Source of the DNA: Bacteroidales bacterium
Lineage (GTDB): Bacteria > Bacteroidota > Bacteroidia > Bacteroidales > JAAUTT01
Length of the DNA: 8,512 nt
Direction: 5' to 3'
NCBI GenBank assembly: GCA_025350365.1
Contig: JANXXY010000192.1
Location: 1-8,512 of the forward strand
The position numbers were made by a program, and so were the translations under genes. The notes below the pieces were generated by a model. That model made no database searches. It saw only the letters and a list, made by a program, of their open reading frames with translations, and was not told where the DNA came from. The stretch's first letter is position 1; every line of letters begins with the position of its first letter. Below, piece by piece: positions 1 through 6,234 of this stretch.

Positions 1-31
1 GGGTGGTTCGCGGTAAAGCCGCAAACCACCC
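1..31. repeat. Strong GC-rich hairpin at the window edge
   Basis: Bases 1-14 pair with 18-31 around an AAA loop: eight pairs (1-8 with 24-31), one C/A mismatch (9/23), four more pairs (10-13 with 19-22), then a T-G closing pair. It is much more GC-rich than its surroundings. It lies downstream of the TolC gene, which reads leftward, so it could be that gene's transcription terminator. The T-run needed to support this would lie left of base 1 and cannot be seen. It could equally be one unit of a dispersed palindromic repeat cut by the window edge. The fold is seen directly; the role is inferred. Confidence 0.6.
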
Positions 32-60
32 CCTCCGACTAAAAATTAACATAAACGTTT

Positions 61-87
61 GTCATTCTTCGCTTCGCTCAGAATCTT
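61..87. repeat. Dispersed imperfect palindrome with a TCGCTTCGCTC core
   Basis: The stretch has ATTCT and AGAAT arms flanking the core TCGCTTCGCTC (69-79). Sequences with this core and these arms are, from memory, frequent intergenic repeats in Bacteroidota genomes. Only one copy is visible here, between the TolC stop codon and the hairpin at 1-31. It could fold into a weak stem-loop downstream of the TolC transcript. Assignment as a genome-wide repeat rests on recollection of similar sequences, not on a second copy in this window. Confidence 0.5.
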
Positions 88-109
88 ATTATTTTAGTCG
101 CTCACTAAT

Positions 110-1348
110 TTAATTTATATAATATTCTAACTGAATTGCAGCCAAATTATACTGCCGTATCGCTTCGAGGTAATCGAGTTTTATCTTACGGGCACCGCTT
201 AAACTTTGTAAGTATTCAAGGTATTCTATTTCCTGCCTGGTAAACTTCGTCAAAGCAGTTTTTATCATTAAATCAGCTTGATTTAATGCATTTTCCCTAA
301 AATATGAAATTTGCACATACAATTTATCAAGTTGAAGTTTAAGGCTTTCAATTGTTTTGTTCATCGTAAATTTTTGATATTCAAGTTCATTTTGTGCTAT
401 ATCGCGGTTAATCAGTGCTTCCTTAGTTTTCGCCTTTTGGGGTAAAAACCAAAGAGGAAAGGAAATACCAACTTTAAACCCATTAAAACCTTTTACTTTA
501 TCAATTTCATGAGTAAAATATCCAGCATGAATTTCAGGAAAAAACTTTGAACGTTCAATTTGCAATTCAGATTGGCGAACATGATAAACTCCTTCATAAT
601 AAGACAAATGACCTATTGGGAAAAACTTATCGGGTCCAACACGCTTAAATTCTATGGAATACATTTCAAAAATTGAATCGGTAGGTAATAGATTATCATT
701 GGTATATATTATTTGCTGTAATTGATTTATCGCAATTTGGTAATCCTGTTCAGCCTGAAACTGCTGATTTTGCATATCTGCGTATTGGGTTTCGGCCATT
801 GTCTTATCAAGCAAATTAGTCTCTCCTAAACCATAATAAAGCCCCACATTTCGGATAAAATCAGTATATAACTTAGCCTCGTCACGTAAAATTTTTAGCC
901 GATTTCGATGGTATATCACATTCATATATGCGGACTTCACCTCCACAGTCAGTTTTTTAATAGAAAGTCTTTGCTCATATTCACTTACCTTTATTATTTC
1001 CTTAACGTAGTTGCCTTTTCGGAGCGAAGTTACCGGCGATCCAAAATTCTGCACAAATTCGAAATAATTATCATTAGCCGCTGAATATTGTTGACCATAC
1101 TTATAATTAATCTCGGTGTTACCAAATACTGCTATCGAAAGCTTTTGGGCATTAGCTAACTGAACTTTTAATTCAGCATTCCTGGCATTGGGATTATTCG
1201 CCAACGCACTTTTTACAGCCTCATCCATCGTTAGTAATTTCAAGGCATGTGGTTGTGCTATAGTCTTTTCTGTAACCAAAAAAAATAGAATAAGAATGCC
1301 AGTTTTTCCTAATACAACAAAAAGTCCTTTAAAACGAAGTTTAACCAT
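110..1348 (-). CDS. TolC-family outer-membrane efflux protein, CusC/CzcC-like
   Basis: This is probably the outer-membrane channel of a tripartite efflux pump (412 aa from the chosen start). Residues 1-32 form a signal peptide: Lys/Arg at the N-terminus, a hydrophobic core GILILFFLV, and likely cleavage after IAQ. The mature part opens with the family-typical MDEAVKSALANNP (41-53). It contains QNFGSP (100-105), YYGLGETNLLDK (171-182) and, in the second half, FKVGISFPLWFLPQKAK followed by long helical stretches. These resemble the TolC modules of CusC/CzcC-type heavy-metal RND pumps, including those fused to CusA-like transporters in Bacteroidota. The substrate is inferred, because no RND or membrane-fusion gene is visible; one could lie left of base 1. 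The reading frame extends to a TTG at 1381, but I preferred the ATG at 1348 because it directly precedes a normal signal peptide. The gene lies 48 bp downstream of the GH16 gene on the same strand, so co-transcription is possible. Confidence 0.85.
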   Translation of the reverse strand: MVKLRFKGLFVVLGKTGILILFFLVTEKTIAQPHALKLLTMDEAVKSALANNPNARNAELKVQLANAQKLSIAVFGNTEINYKYGQQYSAANDNYFEFVQNFGSPVTSLRKGNYVKEIIKVSEYEQRLSIKKLTVEVKSAYMNVIYHRNRLKILRDEAKLYTDFIRNVGLYYGLGETNLLDKTMAETQYADMQNQQFQAEQDYQIAINQLQQIIYTNDNLLPTDSIFEMYSIEFKRVGPDKFFPIGHLSYYEGVYHVRQSELQIERSKFFPEIHAGYFTHEIDKVKGFNGFKVGISFPLWFLPQKAKTKEALINRDIAQNELEYQKFTMNKTIESLKLQLDKLYVQISYFRENALNQADLMIKTALTKFTRQEIEYLEYLQSLSGARKIKLDYLEAIRQYNLAAIQLEYYIN

Positions 1349-1396
1349 TGGATATCGGGTATAGCTTCTGCCAGTTATCAAAATACACTTTAATTT

Positions 1397-2572
1397 TTAT
1401 TGAAATACTCGTACGTAATCTACAATCATCGATTGAGGAAATACAGTGGTATCATCAGGATTGCCCGGCCAGTTACCACCAACCGCCACGTTAAAAATGA
1501 AAAATTGCTTTAATTGAAAGGCTGAAAAAGCAATATCACCTGCGTTAACTTCAAAATATTTTTGGTAATCGACATACCAAATCATATAATCAGCCTGCCA
1601 TACTAATGTGTAAATATGATATTTATCGCAGAAACTATCAGCAGAAGGCAATATGTATTTACTTCCTTTGTATTGATGTCCTGCTCCATTGTAATGAACA
1701 GTACCATATACCGTAGATAAATCGTGTCCCAGAAATTCCATGATATCAATTTCACCGCTTGCCGGCCAGTTTACCTGATCAATATTTGCCCCCAACATCC
1801 ATAATGCCGGCCATATACCTTTACCTTTTGGAAGTTTTGCCCTAATATCGATTCGCCCGTAAGTAAACTCTTTTTTTCCCTTTGTAGTTATCCGTGCTGA
1901 GGTATATGTATTTGACGAGTTTCCCTTTATCGCTTTTATAATCAAATTCCCGTTTTCTAAATAAGCATTATCTTTTGAATCAGTATAATTTTCAAGCTCA
2001 TTATTTCCCCATCCGCTAGCCCCTTTTTCATAATTCCACCATTGTGTGTTCAGTTGAGTATCTGTAAACTCATCACTCCAAACAAGTTGCATGCCGGGAT
2101 ATGTGTTTGGTGTCATATATCCATCAGGTAAAAGCGGAGGTAAATAAGTGTCATCATTTAAAATTGTAATTGTTAACTTATTCAAAGTTGTAGCGGCATT
2201 TTTTATATCTGAAAGTTCTAATTGAAATGCCTTATTGAATTCAAAATAATTATTCGCTATTATTGATATTTCAATCGTTATGGATTTTTCGCCAGAGGGA
2301 ATGCTTACTGAATTATTTATTGCTTCAATATAATCGACGCCTGCTTTGGCTGATCCGTCAACAGTTGATAATGTGAACGTAACATCGTTTGCTGTGGTTT
2401 CAGATAAAGTAAAAGTAACCTTAGCTTTTGTTATACCTATATTTCCCTCATTAATTGAAACATTCGAAAATTTGAGATCCGGTATTTTGGTATCATCCTT
2501 TTTACAGGAATAAATATAATTCATCTGTAAAATAAATGTTAAAAGTGCTATCGTTATATTTTTCACCCTCAT
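1397..2572 (-). CDS. Calx-beta plus GH16 lipoprotein, probable beta-1,3-glucanase (laminarinase)
   Basis: This is a predicted surface or periplasmic lipoprotein (391 aa) that probably hydrolyses beta-1,3 or mixed-linkage glucans. The N-terminus is a hydrophobic signal ending in a lipobox-like YIYSC, with Cys23 as the lipidation site, followed by KKDD. Residues about 33-142 form a Calx-beta domain, with DGSAKAGVDY (72-81) and a closing NDD (139-141). The GH16 domain spans about 160-391. It carries the laminarinase hallmark GWGNNELENYT, and GEIDIMEF (273-280), which supplies nucleophile E274, D276 and acid/base E279. The later GGNWPG (365-370) is also typical. All catalytic residues are present, so it should be active. 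No SusC/SusD pair or other glycan-utilisation gene is visible nearby, so this does not look like a classical polysaccharide utilisation locus. ATG start at 2572; no Shine-Dalgarno is visible. The domain calls are firm; the exact substrate is inferred. Confidence 0.9.
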   Translation of the reverse strand: MRVKNITIALLTFILQMNYIYSCKKDDTKIPDLKFSNVSINEGNIGITKAKVTFTLSETTANDVTFTLSTVDGSAKAGVDYIEAINNSVSIPSGEKSITIEISIIANNYFEFNKAFQLELSDIKNAATTLNKLTITILNDDTYLPPLLPDGYMTPNTYPGMQLVWSDEFTDTQLNTQWWNYEKGASGWGNNELENYTDSKDNAYLENGNLIIKAIKGNSSNTYTSARITTKGKKEFTYGRIDIRAKLPKGKGIWPALWMLGANIDQVNWPASGEIDIMEFLGHDLSTVYGTVHYNGAGHQYKGSKYILPSADSFCDKYHIYTLVWQADYMIWYVDYQKYFEVNAGDIAFSAFQLKQFFIFNVAVGGNWPGNPDDTTVFPQSMIVDYVRVFQ

Positions 2573-2591
2573 ATTTTCAAATTTTATTTAT

Positions 2592-2599
2592 CAAAAGTA
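2592..2599 (-). promoter_or_regulatory. Candidate -7 promoter element for the GH16 gene
   Basis: On the minus strand this reads TACTTTTG, an exact match to the Bacteroidota housekeeping -7 consensus TAnnTTTG. It lies 19 bp upstream of the GH16 ATG, which would give a short leader. No clear TTTG-type -33 box is visible at the expected distance, and in AT-rich intergenic DNA such octamers occur by chance. Confidence 0.35.
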
Positions 2600-2741
2600 T
2601 CGAATTTCTTACGGTTGTTTTTCCTTTTTTTTCAACTTTAAGTAATTTTGATTGTTTTACATATCGAACAATCTATAAGGTAAGTTTTTACCTCGTTTAA
2701 TAATTATAAAACTTTCATTCGTCGAAATTTTTGCCTAACAA

Positions 2742-2749
2742 TAATTTTG
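2742..2749 (+). promoter_or_regulatory. Candidate -7 promoter element for msrA
   Basis: TAATTTTG matches the Bacteroidota TAnnTTTG -7 consensus exactly and would give a leader of about 50 nt before the msrA GTG. An identical octamer lies at 2643-2650, further from the gene. Neither has a convincing -33 TTTG at the usual spacing, so both are tentative. Confidence 0.35.
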
Positions 2750-2808
2750 GTGTAATGCGATAATACTTTATAGAAAGCGTAAAATTGAATAGACTAGACT
2801 AAATAGCA

Positions 2809-3381
2809 GTGAAATCAATAGATTGGGAAACCGGTATAGAAACAGCGACTTTTGGTGCAGGCTGTTTTTGGTGTGTTGAAGCAATATTCCAACAACTTAA
2901 AGGTGTCATCAAGGTAATACCGGGATATGCAGGAGGTAAAATTATAAATCCATCTTATTCCGAAATATGTGAAGGATCTACCGGCCATGCAGAGGTATGC
3001 CAGATTTTTTTTGATATGGAAATAATTACGTTTGAAGAACTTTTGGAAGTCTTTTGGTTAATTCATGACCCAACATCTATTAACCGACAAGGAAATGATG
3101 TTGGATTTCAATTCCGTTCTGTTATATTTTATCATTCGAAAAAGCAAAAGAATTTAGCAGAAGAGTTTAAAAATATGATTGACAAATCAAGATCGTATGA
3201 AAAACCCTTAATAACTGAAATTGCGATTTTATCCTCATTTTACGAAGCTGAAAATTATCATATTAATTATTATAATTCACATGAAAAAACGCCGTATTGT
3301 TCTCATGAAATCAGACCAAAAATTTCAAGATTCCGAATAGTCTTTCAAGATAAACTTAAAGTTATTGAGCCTTTAAATTAG
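2809..3381 (+). CDS. msrA: Peptide methionine (S)-S-oxide reductase MsrA
   Basis: This enzyme reduces methionine-S-sulfoxide in proteins and free methionine, repairing oxidative damage (190 aa, a usual length). No signal peptide is visible, so it should be cytoplasmic. The active-site motif GCFWC is at 18-22, with nucleophile Cys19. GYAGG (39-43), Tyr50, GSTGHAE with Glu62 (56-62), NDVGFQFRS with Asp97 (96-104) and FYEAENYHINYY (144-155) follow in normal family order. The tail TPYCSHEIRPK, with Cys164, probably carries the resolving cysteine. Aligned to E. coli MsrA with an offset of 32, the active-site Tyr134 is replaced by Phe102. The start is GTG: an in-frame stop sits at 2800-2802 and no in-frame ATG follows until well past the catalytic motif. 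No MsrB domain is fused. The 3' end overlaps the convergent sensor gene by 20 bp. Confidence 0.95.
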   Translation: MKSIDWETGIETATFGAGCFWCVEAIFQQLKGVIKVIPGYAGGKIINPSYSEICEGSTGHAEVCQIFFDMEIITFEELLEVFWLIHDPTSINRQGNDVGFQFRSVIFYHSKKQKNLAEEFKNMIDKSRSYEKPLITEIAILSSFYEAENYHINYYNSHEKTPYCSHEIRPKISRFRIVFQDKLKVIEPLN

Positions 3382-3904
3382 GGTTATCATGATTCCATCC
3401 TTCTTTCGAATCTCTATGCCGCATAGGACCTTCAGGTCCAATAAGCCGTTGATAAAGTGAATCGAGTTTCACATTTTGTTCTGGTGTACAAATATTTTTG
3501 AGTTCAAGTAAATGCTTAATTTGTAACCGTTTTAGCGAAGCATGCAATGCTCCAATTTCGTCTGAATATTTATAAAGTTTCACGGTATCCGGCAATATTC
3601 TGGCCATTTCTGCAATCATGGCTGTTCTTTTAAGTTCTAACTGTCCAAAAATTTCCTTCGATTCACTAAAAAAATTTACTCGATACTCTTTATATTTTAC
3701 TTCCTGTTGTGGATTAAAATTGAGCTCCTTTTGAAGGAAGAATTTCCCTGACCTTCCATGATTAGTTTGTTTACCACCTGTCAAATGATTGGATTTCCAT
3801 TTATATGTATGATAAACAATAGTTCCAATGGTAGCCAAATTGGTCACAGTTAATATGATGACAATCCAAATAGCAAATTTCATTTTCCGAAAATAGTTTA
3901 TCAT
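3362..3904 (-). CDS. Membrane-anchored periplasmic CpxP/CnrX-like sensor protein
   Basis: This is a small protein (180 aa) with one N-terminal membrane helix (about 10-31) and a predicted periplasmic, mostly helical domain. Two motifs resemble the LTxxQ signature of the Spy/CpxP/ZraP/CnrX superfamily: LNFNPQQ (61-67) and CTPEQ (139-143), separated by a charged helical region, as expected for a helical hairpin. The C-terminal tail is polar and includes MRHR and WNHDN. Histidines at 32, 40, 49, 121, 131, 163 and 172, plus Cys139, could bind metal, but no ligand set can be assigned. It is the third gene of a sigma/anti-sigma operon, 4 bp after the anti-sigma stop, which suggests it tunes sigma release in response to a periplasmic signal, as CnrX does. 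The frame extends to a TTG at 3922 inside the anti-sigma gene, but I chose the ATG at 3904; the ATG at 3883 is another possibility. A general envelope-stress (Spy-like) role is equally possible. Confidence 0.7.
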   Translation of the reverse strand: MINYFRKMKFAIWIVIILTVTNLATIGTIVYHTYKWKSNHLTGGKQTNHGRSGKFFLQKELNFNPQQEVKYKEYRVNFFSESKEIFGQLELKRTAMIAEMARILPDTVKLYKYSDEIGALHASLKRLQIKHLLELKNICTPEQNVKLDSLYQRLIGPEGPMRHRDSKEGWNHDNPNLKAQ

Positions 3905-3908
3905 AGCC

Positions 3909-4385
3909 TTATTCGTTATCAATTAAATTCGAAACACTCTGTTCACCCAAATCATCCAAATAATATTCAGAGGCATATGTTTCCAAAGTTTCATTTTTTA
4001 TCACAGCAGTGGAAACAATAGTTTTTGAACCTGCCAAATTTTTACCTAAATATATTCCTCCACTTACGCCAATAAGAAGAAGAACAGATGCTGCGATGGG
4101 TTGCAATATCCTTATAAGTTTATGGTTTGTGTTGGTTTCAATGACCTCGATGTTATGAAGTTTTGATAAAACACGCGTGGAAAAGAACGGATCCAGTATC
4201 GGTATGGGTTCTTTTTCAAAAGCGGTATAAGTCTCTTTAACGTTTCGGAACAAACCGGAGCAAAGTTCACAAGAATCTATATGATTTTTAACCTCGAAAC
4301 CCACATTATCAGCCAATGAACCCTCAATAAACTCCAAAAGGTTTTTTTGTACCAGACCACAATTCATATATTTTCTTGTTTGCAT
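3909..4385 (-). CDS. Anti-sigma factor with zinc-finger (ZAS/zf-HC2-like) domain
   Basis: This is the predicted inner-membrane inhibitor of the sigma factor encoded just upstream (158 aa). The N-terminal cytoplasmic part has the zinc-binding anti-sigma motif H35-x3-C39-x2-C42, with Cys9 as the likely fourth ligand. A linker follows, then one transmembrane helix at about 95-115, leaving roughly 40 residues in the periplasm. The gene follows the sigma gene by 60 bp and precedes the sensor gene by 4 bp, so the three are almost certainly one transcript. The ATG at 4385 is strongly supported because it has a clear GGAGG Shine-Dalgarno at the right distance; a second in-frame ATG at 4367 has no such support. 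Whether release depends on regulated proteolysis, redox or a metal signal cannot be read from the sequence. Confidence 0.85.
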   Translation of the reverse strand: MQTRKYMNCGLVQKNLLEFIEGSLADNVGFEVKNHIDSCELCSGLFRNVKETYTAFEKEPIPILDPFFSTRVLSKLHNIEVIETNTNHKLIRILQPIAASVLLLIGVSGGIYLGKNLAGSKTIVSTAVIKNETLETYASEYYLDDLGEQSVSNLIDNE

Positions 4386-4394
4386 GGTTAAGTT

Positions 4395-4399
4395 CCTCC
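4395..4399 (-). promoter_or_regulatory. Canonical Shine-Dalgarno of the anti-sigma gene
   Basis: The minus strand reads GGAGG, separated by 9 nt from the ATG at 4385. It fixes the start of the anti-sigma gene. No other gene in the window has a comparable site, which is notable because Bacteroidota generally initiate without Shine-Dalgarno pairing. Confidence 0.7.
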
Positions 4400-4445
4400 A
4401 TTTCTATTTTGACACATAATTCTTTTAAAACTTGCGCAGATTGAT

Positions 4446-5018
4446 TTAGCTTTTATAATAATTTATCAGTTTCTTTTGCAAATTCATTTTCGCACGATGG
4501 ATTAACGATTCCACAGACGCTAATGACAGATTCATTATTTCTGATATTTCCTGATATGGAAGTTCGTCGAGCTTATGCATACTAAAAGCCAATCGCTGAT
4601 TTTCAGGCAAACTACCAATGGCTGTTTGAAGTACATGATTACGCTCTTTATAATCAATTGTTAAAGGCGAGTTTAATGCTGATGCATCTTCAATTTCAAG
4701 CTTACTAATTCGGTCACCGGAAAAAAAGTTCTCAATACTGTTGAGCATCCCTTTTAATTTATTTTTCCGTAAATGATTCAGCGATTTATTGATGGATATA
4801 CGATATAACCAGGTAGATAGTTTGGATTCATTGCGGAATTGATGAATTGATTCAAATACTTCAATAAAAACTTCCTGTGCAATATCTTCAGCATCCATGT
4901 TTTGGTGTAACATATGAAAGCAGGCATTATACACCAATGACTGATATTTTTCAATCAGTTCTTTAAATGCTGATTCGTCTCGTAAGGTAAGGCGGTGGAT
5001 TAAATCCGAGTCGGTCAT
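4446..5018 (-). CDS. ECF-type RNA polymerase sigma factor
   Basis: This is a group 4 (extracytoplasmic function) sigma-70 factor that directs RNA polymerase to a dedicated promoter set (190 aa, normal for the family). Region 2 covers about 18-86 and includes DAEDIAQEVF (42-51) and STWLYRISINKSLNHLRK. Region 4 covers about 128-183, with SLPENQRLAF and the helix-turn-helix LPYQEISEIMNLSLASVES ending in IHRAK. No region 1.1 or region 3 is present, as expected. The frame opens at a TTG (5024), but the ATG at 5018, giving MTDSDLIHRL, is the normal ECF start. It is the first gene of the sigma/anti-sigma/sensor operon. ECF operons are often autoregulated; no exact TAnnTTTG element is visible upstream, which is consistent with but does not prove a non-housekeeping promoter. 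Confidence 0.93.
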   Translation of the reverse strand: MTDSDLIHRLTLRDESAFKELIEKYQSLVYNACFHMLHQNMDAEDIAQEVFIEVFESIHQFRNESKLSTWLYRISINKSLNHLRKNKLKGMLNSIENFFSGDRISKLEIEDASALNSPLTIDYKERNHVLQTAIGSLPENQRLAFSMHKLDELPYQEISEIMNLSLASVESLIHRAKMNLQKKLINYYKS

Positions 5019-5142
5019 GCGCAAAATTCTTATTGTAACAACATCAAAAAGTTAATGAATATAACACAATACAAACTCAAAACATAAGATTTAAAGTTTT
5101 TTCATATACCTTCAACATTAGCTTCAATGAGGATCTTTAAAT

Positions 5143-6015
5143 TCAGGTAAACCTTATTCGTCGTCCGATTTTAAGAAGCGATGTACGTTGAAGGTTGTTT
5201 AGCTTGCAAATTTGAACGATGGATACTCCGTTTTTTAATGCTATCCTGCCCAACGTATCACCTCTGCGAACCACGTAATAACGAATTTTTCTTAATTCAT
5301 TGATATATTCGAAATTTTTCCGGCAAAGGAATAAACTATCGCTAATTACCTTACCTTCTGCCACATTGATAATATCCAGTGGATTTATTGAATTTCCAAG
5401 GTAACGAACCTCATAATGAAGGTGCGGCCCGGTAGAACGACCAGTATTGCCCCCTAAACCAAGCATATCGCCAGCCTTAATGCGTTGATTGACATTTACC
5501 AATATTTTTGATAAATGCCCGTAAATGGTTTCAAGTCCATTATCATGACGAATTACAACATAATTACCAAATGTCCGGCTTTTTTTTGCAATCCTTATCA
5601 TCCCGCTAAAAGAACAGTGAACTGAATCTCCAACCTGAAGTTTAAGATCGGTGCCATAATGCCAGCGCCAGCGCCGAAATCCAAAATTAGAGGTAATTCT
5701 GCCCGGTACCGGGTGAATATAACCGCTGAGACTGATAAACGTTGTATCTGGTTTTTTAGTTAAATCAATATTATATGGATTTACGGTAGCATTACTCCAT
5801 ATCGGATAAATTTTTGCCGAAGGAACAGTAATTGAATCAAACGCCATCACAACAGTTTCTTTCAGGGTAGAATCGTTTAAATTATCTTCATCAAGGTTTT
5901 CTTCAATAAGTTCCTGAGTAGCTGGAATAGTGTCATTCACTTTTTGAGAAAATGCATTGATTGAAAAATTAAAAATTAAAATACAAAAGCTGGGAAGTAG
6001 TAGTCTGAATCTCAT
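5143..6015 (-). CDS. M23 (LytM-type) peptidoglycan endopeptidase with C-terminal LysM
   Basis: This is a predicted exported zinc metallopeptidase that cuts peptidoglycan cross-bridges or stem peptides (290 aa). A signal peptide spans 1-23, ending AFSQ. An acidic, low-complexity stretch (about 26-55) precedes the catalytic domain (about 97-215). The zinc ligands are H119 and D123 in HYGTD and H200 of GPHLHYE. H167 (YGHLSK) and H198 complete the active site, so the enzyme should be active rather than a degenerate LytM activator. A LysM domain (about 246-289, YYVVRRGDTLGRIALKNG) closes the protein and binds glycan. This order, catalytic domain then LysM, is the reverse of NlpD-type proteins. The gene is preceded by 219 bp with a candidate promoter and followed by about 124 bp before the sigma operon, so it is probably its own unit. 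ATG start at 6015. Confidence 0.92.
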   Translation of the reverse strand: MRFRLLLPSFCILIFNFSINAFSQKVNDTIPATQELIEENLDEDNLNDSTLKETVVMAFDSITVPSAKIYPIWSNATVNPYNIDLTKKPDTTFISLSGYIHPVPGRITSNFGFRRWRWHYGTDLKLQVGDSVHCSFSGMIRIAKKSRTFGNYVVIRHDNGLETIYGHLSKILVNVNQRIKAGDMLGLGGNTGRSTGPHLHYEVRYLGNSINPLDIINVAEGKVISDSLFLCRKNFEYINELRKIRYYVVRRGDTLGRIALKNGVSIVQICKLNNLQRTSLLKIGRRIRFT

Positions 6016-6113
6016 GCAATAAAGTTTTAATTGTCTAATACTTTATAATTTTTCATCCTTTAATTGACCATCACCAAATCAATATGAAAATGATCTTTTT
6101 TGGGGTTCTGCAG

Positions 6114-6121
6114 CAAATATA
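6114..6121 (-). promoter_or_regulatory. Candidate -7 promoter element for the M23 gene
   Basis: On the minus strand this reads TATATTTG, an exact fit to the Bacteroidota TAnnTTTG consensus. It lies about 100 bp upstream of the ATG at 6015, implying a leader of about 90 nt. The -33 box is not convincing. Confidence 0.35.
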
Positions 6122-6190
6122 AAAAAATTTAACCATTACCTGCATAATGTTGAAACAGCAGTTTTTCTAGTTTATTGCAAAGGCCGGATA

Positions 6191-6206
6191 TTAATATTGA
6201 TATTAA
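6191..6206. repeat. AT-rich inverted repeat between the DUF5916 and M23 genes
   Basis: TTAATAT and ATATTAA form a perfect 7-bp inverted repeat with a 2-bp TG spacer, 28 bp downstream of the DUF5916 stop codon. It might be a protein-binding site for the M23 promoter region. The short loop and pure AT arms argue against an efficient terminator, and chance is possible in DNA of this composition. Confidence 0.3.
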
Positions 6207-6234
6207 CAGTTCATAAATCGTATCGCCATCAAGC

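Noticed and set aside
53..60. AAACGTTT palindrome
   Set aside because: It is only 8 bp and not repeated nearby, so it is too short to call a site.
1349..1381. TTG-initiated N-terminal extension of the TolC gene
   Set aside because: It would place eleven polar residues ahead of a normal signal peptide and no ribosome-binding signal is visible; the ATG at 1348 fits better.
3905..3922. TTG-initiated extension of the sensor gene overlapping the anti-sigma gene
   Set aside because: The ATG at 3904 gives a typical short cytoplasmic lead before the membrane helix and a natural 4-bp operon gap.
5019..5024. TTG-initiated two-residue extension of the sigma factor
   Set aside because: The ATG at 5018 gives the standard ECF N-terminus.
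5025..5142. Possible terminator for the M23 gene (AAAAC and GTTTT around a 12-nt loop)
   Set aside because: The stem is only 5 bp, AT-rich and wide-looped, which is not convincing.
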